A stretch of DNA of 64,000 nucleotides from Meconema thalassinum (GCA_946902985.2 OX336393.1:134692533-134756532), one strand, 5' to 3'. Positions 22,305-34,509 are shown, numbered from the stretch's first letter. Numbers and translations are program-made. Notes: a model not told the origin generated them from the sequence alone.

Positions 22305-22638
22305 CGTCCCGTGGCGTAGCCGCGCTCGTTAAACGTGCACCATGGCCGTGAGGGCAGCTGTTGTAAGTACGCATATCGTAGGTTCGAATCCCGGTGCTGA
22401 CAGTGGTTATCCTGAGTGTGTTTTTTCCCGTGGTTTGCCACTCTCCCTACAGGAAATTGCCGGGACAATACCTTGCTCAAGTCCCGGAGCGTCTACTCCA
22501 TGCCTGTCCCAGATACAATTACACACACAACTACAATCATCACAGCAATACAGGTTGCCAGACAGCTTCAACACACTCCCAACTACACGGGGCTGATGAC
22601 CAAGGTGTCTCAAGTCCCTAAAATGAATTAACATCAAC
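22305..22638 (+). mobile_element. tRNA-derived SINE family S4
   Basis: Flanked by TCTACAAGCATTT (22292-22304) and TCTACAAGTATTT (22639-22651), one mismatch in 13. It has a head with GTGGCGTAGCCGCGCTCG and a B box GGTTCGAATCCCGG, and a 3' body ending GTCTCAAGTCCCTAAAATGAATTAACA. The 3' half (TACACGGGGCT, CAGCAATACAGGTTGCCAGACAG) resembles the S1 tail, hinting at shared LINE-derived 3' ends. Confidence 0.75.
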
Positions 22639-22651
22639 TCTACAAGTATTT

Positions 22652-23959
22652 CCATTTCTCTATGAGATATTATTACACAAGAAAAGTTTCATGTATTTTG
22701 ATCCCGAATTTTTCGAGTAATACAATATGCTCAAAAGACAAAAACAAATCAGTTCTTTAATAAATTAAGTTAATTTTTGACTAAAATGTCTCACCTTAAT
22801 GATAAATCTAGAACATTCCTGTTCCCCTGACAGGAACAAAATAAACTCAAATATATCTGTGCTGCTAACATGAAGACTACGAATCTCTCAACAAGAGAAA
22901 TTATTTACAGAGGTCTCAGCAAAAGTGGGCATGTCATCTCACGATGTATCATGTTGATTTATGAGTAATTAGATACCGGTAGGCCCTACTCATTTTCTTG
23001 TTAATTCAGCTTTTTGAACAAGATCCTGTGCTCTATATTGCAATTAGCCCTGAATGCCTAAACTATCATTTTCGAAGATTTTTGTCACCTACCAAGGTCC
23101 TTCTTACCTTACAAATGCTACATGCAGCCGTAAAAAGGTTTAATTGCTTACACTACTCAGGCGACAAATTTCACTCATTCGTAACTGGGAGATAACCGTA
23201 ATTCGGGAAATTTCTGGACATATATTTACGTAATATGAATCAACTCGGCTGACGCTTATCTCATGCTCAAGATGTTAATATTGATCCCAAAATTAGTGTT
23301 AATATACCCATAGAATTTTCTAAGTCTTTATTAAATCGTGTTATTTTTAATAAAAACCAGATTAATTTACATATAACTTCTCTCCCGCCAAGAAAAGAAA
23401 GAAAAGCTAATATTGTCCCGCTGTGTGGGATTCAAAATTATTTGGCGCTAGCCTCAGTTTGAAATAAGCTATAAGTTATTTCGCGAGGGAGAAGTTAGAT
23501 GGGCAACCCTGGGAGGACGGAGTTGAACTACCACTGTCTAAAATACACAGTTGCGAAGCTTGTTGCGCTGTGAAATTGCATCCTCTTTGTAGGTGAAGTG
23601 ACTCTAGCGCTCACGGCGGCCAGCAAGCTGGCAACTGCCTTGAGCACGTTATTCGCGGTACAGGTGATTTCACTTTTGCAAGTGGTTTTTGAATTTTATC
23701 TCACCTGAGTGATTATTTCCATTGTAAACATAAGTCACGTTAAATCACCAACTACTACAGAAAAAAAGCCACAATATCGATATACTGTACACTTTTAATT
23801 CATAGAAACATAAAAAGAATGCTTTGTTTTTATTAGTTCAGTCCTCTATAAGTATCCCTAGGTACAGTTGTATGACGTATTTAATGAGTCTTACGTAGAA
23901 TTCATAGTCCATACTAGTTATAAATTAATGTATTTGTTTTAATGATAGTCGCTGGCATT
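22652..23959. other. Anonymous interior of the hAT-bounded block
   Basis: No transposase or other family motif in either strand; the short frame at 22998-23195 has no recognisable domain. 23400-23700 is slightly GC-richer. Confidence 0.4.
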
Positions 23960-24186
23960 TCTACATAATACCAAGTCCACGATTCCTAAATCCACTGAAT
24001 GGATTTTGATGCGGTTTTCACCATTCAGTAAAGCATTTCTCGAGGAAGGTTTCTGTACGAAAATATTCATTTATGACCAAAGGAAGCCGAGCAGTAACGA
24101 TTTCAGTGAATCGTGTCGAAGGAAAACCTGCCGTCCGTGCGCCTTTAAAGCCTACGCTGGGTAAACCATTGAAAATATACATATAC

Positions 24187-27100
24187 TGTGCCCAATCGGT
24201 CACGGCAGATTGGCATCGAACTCAGGTCTTATCTGAGAAGACCAGGCACATGATTCTAACTAGAATCGAACCATTGATCTCTGAGGGGGAACAGTTTTAG
24301 GGAACCCGAAGAGCAATGCGTTAAATAATGACATATAATAATGTAGCATGATTTCACGGCCAGTATGTGAATATCATAGCAGTTTAAGGTAAAGAATTGT
24401 AAGCAAATGCAAGCAAATATACGTTTTCGAAGCATACAAGAACGAGAGCAGGCCAGTTTGACGTTTTACTAATTGGAGTTGGCAAGTGGGTGGAGATTGT
24501 AGGCGCCGAGGGAACTACTTTCGTCTGGACCGAGTAGACAGCTCAAAATTAATGACTCGGGTATTCACCGCTTGACAACGATGGAACCTGTAGTAGGGAT
24601 GACTGCCCACGGAAATTAATTAATTACCGCCAAGTGGAGCATTGAAATGGAGTGAAATGTACACCCAGGTGAATATATTCAAGGAGAGATAATTTAGGAG
24701 TGATCCGACACCTAAATTAAAGCCTATATCTCTATATGAGCGTGTTAACACCGAGCCTACGCTCGAGAGGAGTGATTTGGTGACCAGCCAGAGGGGAATC
24801 ACCCTGGTGGCGTCCTGACGCGTTGGAATAAGGCAATTAATTGTAATTAATTGGCCGAAGCGATCGCCGGCACGCGAATGTTTATGAAACCTCCACACCT
24901 AAATAAACAAGGTGTATATGTCATTTCGGCTGAAAAGGTATTATTTCAAGGACGGAGTCGCACCCGTATGTCCGGTGGACTAGTTTTTACGAGAAACCTT
25001 TATAAGGGGGAGCAGGGCAGACCAAGCCAGTTGTCTTCAGTCTGTTCTCAAGTTTTTCTCCAGTATACACGTAACTAATACGCTGCCAGTAAGCGCGCGA
25101 AATGTTACAGTATCGACGCTCAGCCGTTGAAGAACAATAGAAGCACATCATACAGCTTCATAAGTATAATCATGAAGTGCGTCGAAGTTAATTTAATACA
25201 GATATTTATCCATTATCTGACGCAAATATAAGTTCGCTATAGCGAAAGAGTAATAATAATGTTTTTGGACATTACATATACCAGGAGGTATTGTCAGAGT
25301 TGTATATGACATTATCATCAGGATCACTAAAGTTATGGGAGCCTGGGAGGCATCGCCAATTAATCTTGACAGTGAACTGAACGGTATGGAAGGTGACGAG
25401 GATCGAACGCCCGTAAACGCAGTTAGACTTTCACGGAGACCAGCGGTTGGCGTAATTGCATCGCATCTCTGAGGTCAGGCGTAGGAGGAGTCCGATTAAG
25501 GATTAACCTGTGAAATAGTGAAGAAGTGTACATAAATTGTGTTATAGTGATTTAAAAAGTGTTCATTTGTATAGTGATTAATATGTATTGTGTAAAAGTG
25601 AAAGAAGCCACTGATAAGAGTATGTTTATCATGTGGGAAATATGTGAAATCAAGTGTCGTGTAAGATATAGCATGATGGCTTAAATCAAGCGTCATGGTA
25701 GGTCCGGAGCTGGAATGCTGGTATCATCCAGCGAAAATGAAAAAGTGAGTACCAATTTACAATGTTATTCTAAATAAATGGTTCATCATACAACGATGCA
25801 TCACTTTGAGACTAAGATGTAACAGTCACTTATTGAACGAGTTTTCACCACTCGTCTTGAATAGAATATGTCTTAGAAGGTGATTTGTTTAGGTCCAGTC
25901 AGGCCGAAAATAGTGATGAAGGTAACGGTAACGTTAAATGATAAATAATAATAATAATCTGGGGTCGGCAACAGTAAAGTAATAGGCATGTTTGGCCTAA
26001 ATAACGTTCAAAGTGTGTCATGTCTAATATAAAGATACTGTATTTTGATAAACAGTAAGGAAGTAACGTGGAATATAGCGAGATACGAGAGTTTTTCAGT
26101 GTTGAATGAATATTTGAGATGGTCAATTCTTAGGATTGTATTTGAGAACCATTAAAGTAATGTAAGCCAGTAAATTTATACTTGTTATTAGGAGCTATTT
26201 AAAGCTTTGGCTTAAGTGTTATTACAGAGAGAACGCGGGTGCCTTAATAATTGAGTCATCTATGAGAAGTATTGTTTGAGCCGCATATAGCGTGCAGAAG
26301 TAACGTAGAATCCAGTGATTTACGTAAATATATTGCGGGGACCAAACTAGTATAGCTTGCGCGTTAGGTGAGAAGTTGGCTAATCTACGAGTTAGTATCG
26401 CCGTTGTGCATACTTTTATTATTCGCAGCGAATTGGACAGAGCCTGTCTGTATCCATCGCTTGCATGAATTATGGCCACGAGTGATGTCCTTCGAGACTC
26501 CGTGAGCATATGTAAAAATGATCTGCCCTGGGAGGTAAGAATCATATTCGTCGTTTAGGAAACGCAGATTTCCTTATTATGTTATTATTGAGACAGCTGC
26601 TGGTGAGAATCTTGTGTTCTCATTATGATGCGCGTCCAAAGCCACCAGTATTCACCATAGAACGGCAAGACTATTACAGGATCCATCCCCAGCCATGAAT
26701 GTTAATAGGAGCCACTATAAATATAGGTGTTAAATAATTAGGATGACTCAATTACTTAAGAACAACACCTAGCGTAACTCTACTGAACTGCGATTGTAAA
26801 CAAAGTTGACCTTGCCAGCAGATGAGAAGGAGTGGGGTGGCCCACTGAGACGAGCGGCCATCTTGCGCGGCCTGCCGGAACTAATTTTATTGCCTGCTAG
26901 GGGAAGGGGACGTCGGTCCGCCAGTCCTTTAAATTAGAGTCATAGTGGGACACTGAAGAATCTCGATATTTCGATATGCAATTAAGATATGATTGTTTTG
27001 ATGATGCCAATAGAATTAAATGATGTGTTTCAGCACACATACATTGTTGGATCAAAGAAATCGGATAATATTTGGCCCAGTTATTCTCTGAGGAGGAACA

Positions 27101-27861
27101 CTGAACCAAATAAATTGTTAGGCATCTTTTTAGAATGCATTTTTGCCAGTTCACGCTAATTTATGCAGACGGGTATGTGATTTCTGAGAACATGACACGT
27201 TTGTAACTATATAATCCTGACAAGACCCAGAAAATCGTTGTATGGTAAAACTATAAACATTTCTATCCATGTCTATTTTGGAAGGGAAACGTACCACTTT
27301 TTAAGCGTTTCATATTGATGGAAAAGAAGGAAGATGATCCACACGACACAACAAATATTTGTTAATTAAGGCATAAAATAATGAATTTATGCTAATCAAA
27401 GTAAATGCCATAAGAAACGGAGTAATGTTTTATTATTACAGTATTAATGTCATTTAGATGTGATATGTGACTTTTGTGTTGTGATACTCCAGTTATGTAA
27501 AATTGTGTCATGAACACTATGGAGAGCCGTAGAAGTCTGAAAGTATCAATGATAAGATGCTAGAAATAGATTTGAGTGCAGTGTAGCAATAATTAAGAAG
27601 AGACTCACAAAATAACCCTGATTTTAATTGTGGGAGTTAAATATAATTTATCGTTTATTTGTATTTGTTGTATAGCCATGATTTTATACCAGTAAATGTT
27701 TTATTTTAGGAATATGTTGTGTATTTCATGTAGAGTAGTTACCTGGTAGACTCAAATCCTGAGCATGTGGTCGTATGGTGGGCAGGAACGTCCCATACCT
27801 CGAAAGACCGTGAGTTAGCTGGGATACGAACACATGTTCCACATGATGACAATTGGGTACA
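24187..27861. mobile_element. 3675-bp TG...CA element, candidate long solo LTR
   Basis: Starts TGTGCCCAATCGGTC and ends GACAATTGGGTACA, a short inverted repeat beginning TG and ending CA. A 4-bp duplication ATAC lies at 24183-24186 and 27862-27865. Removing the element and one ATAC restores the Helitron sequence seen at 33880-33930. TG/CA ends with a 4-bp duplication fit integrase-mediated insertion. No gag or pol frame is visible, no internal long direct repeat was seen, and there is a promoter-like site inside, so a solo LTR is my best reading. The small ORFs inside have no family motif. Confidence 0.6.
25001..25042 (+). promoter_or_regulatory. TATA box plus initiator inside the candidate solo LTR
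   Basis: TATAAG at 25001-25006 is followed 28 and 38 bases later by CCAGTT (A at 25029) and TCAGTC (A at 25039), both like the arthropod initiator. A core promoter about 0.8 kb from the left end would make that segment U3 if this is an LTR in plus orientation. Confidence 0.45.
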
Positions 27862-28243
27862 ATACTATGAGTGTAAGAATTGGTCAGCATGAAAAGTTCT
27901 ACAAGGAAGTCCGCGACAGCATATCTTTATCTTTAATACATCGCCAAGTGATTTTACGTTTTAATTTCTTCCAACAATCTCCATTCAGTGGAAATTTAAA
28001 TTACTAGTTTCGGAGCGAGTTTACAAGCTAGTGAGCGAGCCCATCACCCCAGCTTCGGCCAGTATTAACTGTCGAGTCGTGTCGAATTAAGACCTCAGAG
28101 AAGAGTAGACTATAAGTGTTTGGAGTTTAACTGTTCACCTCGGCTTTTCTGAATTGTGTCTGAGACCTACCGTCCGTGCGCCTTTTAAGCTTACGCTGAG
28201 TGACCCCTTTAAGATACCAGGCGAAGCCGGGGCGGGTTGATAG

Positions 28244-28799
28244 TATGGGTATAATATAATATCAAATTCTAAACCGTATCAAAAGCTAAATATTCCGTTA
28301 ACATTAGTAAAAATACCAGTGTGATTTGTGAAACGAAAATTATAAAAAGATCTTAAGGTCTTAAATGGCTAAATTGTAGGTACTTCGTATTTTTTCTGTG
28401 GGTTTGAAACCTTTCATTCCTGAATTTGACAAAATAATACAATGCCAATTTTACAAAATATGGACAATAACAATTGTGTACCGTACCTTCACTGCAGCCA
28501 TGTGGGAGACCAGGTATTTTATAAGAGAATTAACAAACAGTGTACCACATATAAGTTTGTGAGCATTATCCTGACGACACAAATTGGCTTGCTTCCAAAG
28601 GATTCGAGAATAAGTTTATATTATTGTACAAAATCTTTATTCATTAAATCAGCTCTCTGACTATTAAATAGCCATTTTCTACATCTGAAAATTAATACTT
28701 CGGCACGCGTCTGAAATGACATCTTTTACGTTTACTTAGCCTATCGTATGTCTTAATTTTCAAAATGCATAGATATTTGTATTTGATTTTCAGCCAATG
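28244..28799. other. Anonymous DNA
   Basis: A 72-residue plus frame at 28442-28660 shows no known motif. Nothing else seen. Confidence 0.4.
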
Positions 28800-29098
28800 G
28801 CCATAGCAGGGCATTTCACATGAATGCCCGTAGGTTCCCCAATTTCAATGTCTAGTAGTTCTTACTTAAGTTACGAGATGCCACTGTCACTGAGACCCAA
28901 CGGCGTAAGTTTGAACATGATAGAGCGTGTCTAACCCAATAGCCTATACCTTTTGGCTACACACTATCAATTTTAGTTGTAAGTTCCCTTAGGTGCCATA
29001 AATCTATGACATGGGCCCGACGACTTGGGCTGGGTTTGAACCCGCGTACTTGGGCATAGCAGTTCAGCATGCTACCGACTACGCTACCAAAGCCATGC
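28800..29098 (-). mobile_element. SINE family S1, degraded copy with tRNA-like head
   Basis: On the minus strand the head is GGCTTTGGTAGCGTAGTCGGTAGC...GGGTTCAAACCC, joined to body fragments (TCATAGATTTATGGCAC, GGGAACTTACAACTAAAATTG). Internally deleted relative to 8648-9473. Confidence 0.6.
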
Positions 29099-29139
29099 AT
29101 AGATATCCTACCGAAACATGCTTCTGAGATTTATAACCG

Positions 29140-29364
29140 ACTGGCTCCGTGGCTCAGCGGTAACGTTCTCGCCTGCTGTCCCCAAGGTTGCAGGATCTAA
29201 TCCTGGCGCAGTCAGCTGACATTTAAGGGTGCATAAATGCGAGGGAACCGTGTCTGTAGATTTACTGCACGTTAAGGATCCCCTTCAGGGCAAACTTCTG
29301 GCACCCCGGTGTCTCTAAAAGCCACAGTAGTTAAAAGGGACCTAAAACCAATAACATTATTATT
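29140..29364 (+). mobile_element. tRNA-derived SINE family S2 with duplication
   Basis: Perfect 12-bp duplication GATTTATAACCG at 29128-29139 and 29365-29376. Head CTGGCTCCGTGGCTCAGCGG (A box) and GGATCTAATCCTGG (B box), body GAGGGAACCGTGTCTGTAG and GGCACCCCGGTGTCTC, tail ACATTATTATT. 225 bp. Confidence 0.85.
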
Positions 29365-29429
29365 GATTTATAACCGGTTAAAGATCTAGTTCCGTTGTTT
29401 GATTGAAAATCTTTATAATACTTTCTACT

Positions 29430-29760
29430 GCATATCCCAATTAATTGTGGTCGCCGGAGCCAATCAGGCTCATTTTGGTTTTGGCTGGGGATTTAAGGCC
29501 GGATGCCCTTTCTGACACCATGTAATTCTTCAGGTGAAAATTCCACCCCACTGTCACCAGGATTGGAACTCCTGCCATCCGGGTGATTGACGAGCAACTA
29601 AGCCACTGCACGGCCGGGTTCGATTCCCGGTCAATGCATGTGAGATTTTTGAAGTGAAATGCCATGTCCTGTGGTTCGGATTCCACGTAAAAAGGAGGTC
29701 CCGTGGCTCATAATCACAAGATTCACGGTCACGTAAAACTACAATCTTCCTTTTCTTTTT
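29430..29760. mobile_element. Chimeric SINE: inverted tRNA-head SINE fused to S3
   Basis: 29430-29616 ends with a reversed tRNA-like head (GGATTGGAACTCCTGCCATCC, AAGCCACTGCACGGCC). At about 29617 it passes directly into S3 sequence from its B box onward (GGGTTCGATTCCCGGTCAATGCATG), as at 7283. The junction lies in a shared GG(C/T)CGGGTTCG-like stretch. Recombination between two tRNA-like heads or template switching could make this. Confidence 0.6.
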
Positions 29761-30440
29761 TCAAAAGCTGTATAATACTTGCCTTAAATCCAAAGATCAA
29801 ATCTTACCTTTTAGGGTCCTTTGGAAACTCGGGTGTCGTCTTGCTATATTAAACAATTAATTTCCCTGTGTAATTCATAATACAATAATTATTTGTGCAT
29901 TTAATAAAACACTTCTCGTAAATCCCCCCGCCCTTTATGTGGGAAGCGTTTTATTAAGTGTATAAACGATTCATGTATTTTTTATTTCAGGCATTAGGAG
30001 ATAAATTGTCACTGCCCATCCAATCTAATTGGGTATCGTACACTCGTGTTGACCGACTGAAAAGCGATCATATAGGTTACTTAGCAACACTGAAATATTT
30101 CTTCTAAGAATAGATCTGTTTATTGAACTGCACATCTCCTCTTGTAAAGCACATGTTAAATTAAAGATATAACCTTTTCACAATGCTCACATACAGTAAA
30201 TCCAGCAACAATAACATACCCCAACATAGCGCAGTCGGTACATTCTTGCTGGCTGCATGAGAGCATTATTGTCTCGCAGTAGAAAAATATGAGCCAAGCT
30301 TCGCGATCTGTAGGTAGACTGTGGTTATACGTTGTCATAAAGACGTGTGTAGCCACAAATGGGGACCCGGGCCGAAAGGCGACAACAGTACATCACCACA
30401 GACACAAATCACAACCTTCCGATTTTCCAATGGGGGGGGG
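29761..30440. other. Anonymous DNA near the right end of the hAT block
   Basis: No family motif in either strand. 30430-30455 is a G run followed by its C-rich partner (GGGGGGGGGGTTCTAACCCCC), part of the hAT right end. Confidence 0.4.
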
Positions 30441-30481
30441 GTTCTAACCCCCTCCCCCTTGGCTACGCCACTGGTGGACGG

Positions 30482-30675
30482 TAGCATTTGGTAGGAAAAG
30501 TAGTAACTACTTAAAAAAAGTAATAGTCTACAGTCCTCCTACCTGAATCACAGATAACACACACTAATACAGCCATCACAATTAACGCCTGTTATCAGAA
30601 AAATTCTACACACACCCAAAGTACACGGGGCTACATGACTGCGTTATTGCAACCCCTAAACTAAGGAAACAACCA
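30482..30675 (+). mobile_element. SINE family S1, right half
   Basis: Continues 21986-22236: TAGCATTTGGTAGGAAAAGTAG, AACACACACTAATACAG, TTATCAGAAAAATTCTACAC, GTACACGGGGCTACATGAC, ending CTAAGGAAACAACCACCC. Confidence 0.8.
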
Positions 30676-30721
30676 CCCTTTTTCTATACATATAATTTAG
30701 GATTGAAGATGGTATTATTAC

Positions 30722-31624
30722 CAGGGGCGGCTCCGCCTTATGTGTTGAAGTGCTGCAGCTCATAGTTTTATTTGAAAATTAATTTCTTTAATAATAGTAT
30801 CTACAATCAAATACAGTGCATTTAAACGATGTCAGTAAAATGATTGGAAATATATCAATTTCCCTCACAGCGAGGTATCTAGTCGTACGCTCCATTCCCC
30901 GTCCAGCACTGGCTGTGTATATCGCAGCTCCGCAAGAATTTCTACGTCTATTGCCTGTAAACATGAACTCTGCCGTGTGCGCATGCGTGCCCACCATTTC
31001 TGTTGTGCTGTTGTGACAACAGCCAAGACCACAGGCCAAGACACCACAGCAATTCTTCGTTCAAGCACACAGTGGCAGCACCGGACACAGGAAATGAGAA
31101 CGTGGCAGGTGGCTCCTTCTAGTCTCTGCGGCAGCATTTTAGAGGGAATCGCTCAAAGCAAACGGTGGCAAAAATAAAGGAAGCCATCAGCTATTTCTGC
31201 CAGAAGGTCTTTTAGTACTCCCAACTTACCTATCCTATAGCCACATTTTGTAAATCGATGAGCTATAGTTTGTTCAGTATGGAAAACTCAGTGAAGAGCC
31301 TCTTGAGTGTAACTGAGGGAGTGCTCCTATGCAGTAAATTGTGTTAATGTCTTTCGACTGGTTTGATGCAGGTCTCCATGCTTCCCTGTCCTGAGCTAAT
31401 TGTTTCATCTATACATAACTACCACTCCCTACTTCCGAGGCAATCTGTTTAACATATTCTAACCTTGGTCTACCCCTACTGTTCTCATCCTCGACCCTTC
31501 CTTCCATAACTAAGTTTGCTATCCCTGGGTGTCAATTGTGTTAATAAACACAGTATATTTATTGTTTGGACGGGGGATGGGTTACATACAGCACACAACT
31601 AGCTTTCTGTACCAGCCGCCGCTG
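30722..31624. mobile_element. Non-autonomous hAT element, 903 bp
   Basis: Ends CAGGGGCGGCT (30722) and AGCCGCCGCTG (ending 31624) are inverted with one mismatch in 11. A perfect 8-bp duplication ATTATTAC lies at 30714-30721 and 31625-31632. No transposase frame; several overlapping short frames at 30788-31177 look non-coding. It contains a later LINE-A fragment. Confidence 0.8.
31348..31535 (-). mobile_element. LINE-A, extreme 3' fragment
   Basis: Flanked by AATTGTGTTAAT (about 31336-31347 and 31536-31547). On the minus strand it reads ...GAGGATGAGAACAGTAGGGG, LEYVKQIASEVG-type codons and ends at the C-terminal SNQSKD region. Strong 5' truncation to under 200 bp; typical of target-primed reverse transcription. 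Confidence 0.75.
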
Positions 31625-31632
31625 ATTATTAC

Positions 31633-33651
31633 CACCCGTACACATTTTCTGGTGTTGTTACTCCTTCAGCAGAATCAGGCTACAAATAAATAACTAATAG
31701 AAAAACAACAAATCTTCGTTGAAATAACACAGCAAAAACAGGAAAAACACCACTGTTGAAATTAAGATATACAGTACCAGAGAACATTGATAACAATACC
31801 GTATAAGTAAAGATTAAAATATATAAAAACCTAAGTAAAACACAACTGCCAATGAAATATTACTGAAGAAATTGAACTGTGGGGAAAATGTTACAACAAT
31901 AATACAGTATTGTTTTTTAACTATATCTTGAGGAGAAAATTAAAATATACTAGCTAACACTGATTAGATCCAAAGAATTTAAATTATAAAATACCTAAGT
32001 TAAGAAAATGACTGCCAATAAAATATTACTAGAAAAAATTAACTGTGGTATAAATGTTGTTATAATAATACAGTATAATTTGTAAAAATATATCTTAAGG
32101 AGAATGCAAAAATGTTGATGTTGACCATGGTGGAACACCGTGAAAGAAGTATAGTGTGGGTCGTTAAAACCGCTTTTACAATTTTCATGAAAATATGTCT
32201 AGTCCAGCTATATTGCTTCTAATGACCGAAGAGAGGATAAAAATCAAATGAATTCAGACAGATAATCCAGCAGCAATAATTCTGTTAAAGTATTTGATCA
32301 ATCATTGATTGAAAAATATTACAATAAAGTATCAAGACAAAGTGGCCCAGTAATTCTGTGTAGTCACTGTCTAGCAGTATATAGCTATTGAATATAAAAG
32401 GAAGGTTTAATAATTCATAGAAGCAGAGTGATGTATTCTCAACAGACAATAACTGACCACTATGGTTCTCTACACCACAGCAAGGAGGTGAGCATTCATT
32501 CATGCATGTAAGAGTTAAAACGTATCTCAAAGTAAATCGCAGAGAATTCATTACTTTATGGGAATCATAAAAGTAAAATATGTTTATGACAACGGAATAT
32601 CAATAGCAAGAAAGAAGAATGCGGAAATAAAAAACATAACCGAGATGGGAATCGACCTCTTTTGACTCTTCATAGTCTAGTCCAAGTAGGCAAAGCTACC
32701 ACTCAAGCCACCAAAACAACAAACAGTGAGAGTACTGTTTAGGTAAGTAAACAACTTTTATTAGAGATATTATACATTTCAGGTTCCGTATTGACAGTAA
32801 TCACTAAAATTAAAGTATTGACTAGGCGGAAATTGTAAGTTTTAATTTTAGTAACAACTTTTAAACACAACTGCCAGTTTAAGTTCTTGAATATTTCCCT
32901 TATTTTTATTCTATTCCAGTAAATCTCTGGAAATATCCTTTATAATTATCATAAGCAATGATAACAGCACTGTGTATCTTCTGTCCACCATTACCCTCGT
33001 GGGCGAAAGAGAGTTTGCGCATGTGTGAGCGCAGGAATACTGCATTTTTCTAAGGACTGAAATTAAGAAAGAAGGAACGATAAGAACAATCTATATTGTT
33101 GGCTTCGTTTGCGATTCCCTTACTGATCTTCAAGTGTCTCGATTGGTAAAAATGCTCTTTTTAATTTGGTTCTTGACTCAAGTTGGTCTCAAGTTTCACT
33201 TGGTATCTTGTTGACAAATGGGCCATAATTGCTTGGATTGTATTGGCCATTAATTAATGTATTCATTACATTTTAATTATGCATGGTTCCTGATTTGAGA
33301 TATATTGTTGGATATGGTGTAGCCTCATGAGATTGAAGACTAATGCCACCATATTCAACCCTATGTAATGCTTTATTGCTTTCCGGGACAAGTAGGCAAG
33401 TACAGTAGTGTGTGATAACGGACGCACTATAGGACTCGGGATTCAAAATACCAGCTAAGTTTACATAACCTCATTCAACTCTAGTGTATTGTATATTTGC
33501 TACATTGACAAACTAACCACATTGCAATAGGCAACCAATTTAAATAAGAACGTTTGAAATAGACACTAATAACAAAATAGGCTAGTGTAGACAACCTGAA
33601 GTTTGTCACAATAATAAGTCAATAGATCACAGGTTAACATACCAAACTACA
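31633..33651. other. Anonymous AT-rich DNA
   Basis: About 31680-32120 is very A-rich. 32645-32715 resembles an inverted tRNA-like SINE head (GGGAATCGACCTCTTTT and AAAGCTACCACTCAAGCCACC). The frames here carry no family motif. Confidence 0.45.
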
Positions 33652-34509
33652 TCTCTACTTAGAATAAACCAAAGTCCCCGATTCGTGGATGTCACGGGTA
33701 CTCTCGAGAACCACTGGATGGATTTTGATGCAGTATTCACCATTCTGTAAATGATATCTCGAGGAAGGTTTCTGTAGAAAAAAAAAGTATTTATGATCAA
33801 AGGAAACCAAGCAGTAACGATTTCAGTGAAAAAGTCGGAAAAAAAACTGGTGTCCATGCGCTTTTTAAGCTTACGCTGGGCAAACCTTTAAAAATATCAA
33901 TATACTACGAGTGTAAGAATATTGTTCAGCATGAAAAGTTCTACAAAAAAAGTCCGCAAGAGCATATCTCTATCTTCAATACATCGCCCACTATAAGTGA
34001 TTTTAAGTTTTCATTTCTTCCAACAATCTCCATTCAGTTACTGAGGCGACAGTTTACAAGCTAGCTAGGGGCGAGCCTATCACCTCAGTTATAGCCTAGC
34101 TAGCGGGTGAGCCTATTAGCCCAGATACAGCCAGCAGCAAACTGTCGAGTTGTATCGAGTTAACAATTCAGAGAAGAGTGGTTGTGTTTGGAGTTTCCCT
34201 GGAAGTGCAACTCGGCTTTTCTTCATTTCGTCTGTGAACTTTTCGTTCCACAATATACACTGTCAAGTTAAGATTAGACGGAAGGGGGATTTGTGTTTCA
34301 TGCACGTCGCCATTCTTAAATTACATCTGACAAGAATTCGTTGCACATGTATCTCCATGATAATATAATTAATAGTCCAGTCTAATTTTAACCCATCATG
34401 CCGAGACGTAAAACGGATACAGGTCTTAATTCATTTACATCGAAAAAGAAGCTCTTATCACGTAATGCATTCATAACTGTTCCCGGGCGAAGCCGGGGCG
34501 GGCTGCTAG
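33652..34509 (+). mobile_element. Non-autonomous Helitron, complete ends
   Basis: Begins TCTCTACTTAG after an A (33651) and ends CTAG (34506-34509) before a T, matching Helitron insertion between A and T without duplication. A hairpin CCCGG-GCGAAG-CCGGG (34482-34497) lies eight bases before CTAG, followed by GGCGGGCTG. The 5' part has GTCCCCGATT, ACTGGATGGATTTTGATGC and the CTCGAG motif. A short frame at 34398 (MPRRKTDTGLNSF) may be a remnant of the start of a Helitron Rep/helicase protein. 858 bp, so it needs a helper in trans. Confidence 0.8.

Larger units (their letters stand above)
23960..28243 (+). mobile_element. Helitron-like element interrupted by a 3.7-kb insertion
   Basis: The left part (23960-24186) matches the 5' end of the Helitron at 33652: TGGATTTTGATGCGG, CTCGAGGAAGGTTTCTGTA, AGCAGTAACGATTTCAGTGAA and GCCTACGCTGGGTAAACC. 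The right part (27862-28243) matches its 3' portion: GTGTAAGAATTGGTCAGCATGAAAAG and the terminal hairpin CCAGGCGAAGCCGG followed by GGCGGGTTGATAGT, where the intact copy has CTAGT. Non-autonomous and decayed at the 3' CTAG. Confidence 0.7.
22237..30473. mobile_element. hAT-bounded 8.2-kb composite inserted in a SINE
   Basis: The ends are CAGTAGCATAGCCAGG (22237) and the inverted CCTTGGCTACGCCACTG (ending 30473). The 8-bp duplication GTGGACGG (22229-22236 and 30474-30481) is the size hAT transposases make. The interrupted SINE S1 joins perfectly across one duplication copy. No hAT transposase is visible inside, so it was mobilised in trans or has lost its gene. Most of the length is later insertions: a SINE (22305-22638), a Helitron (23960-28243) with its own insert, and further SINEs. 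Confidence 0.8.
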
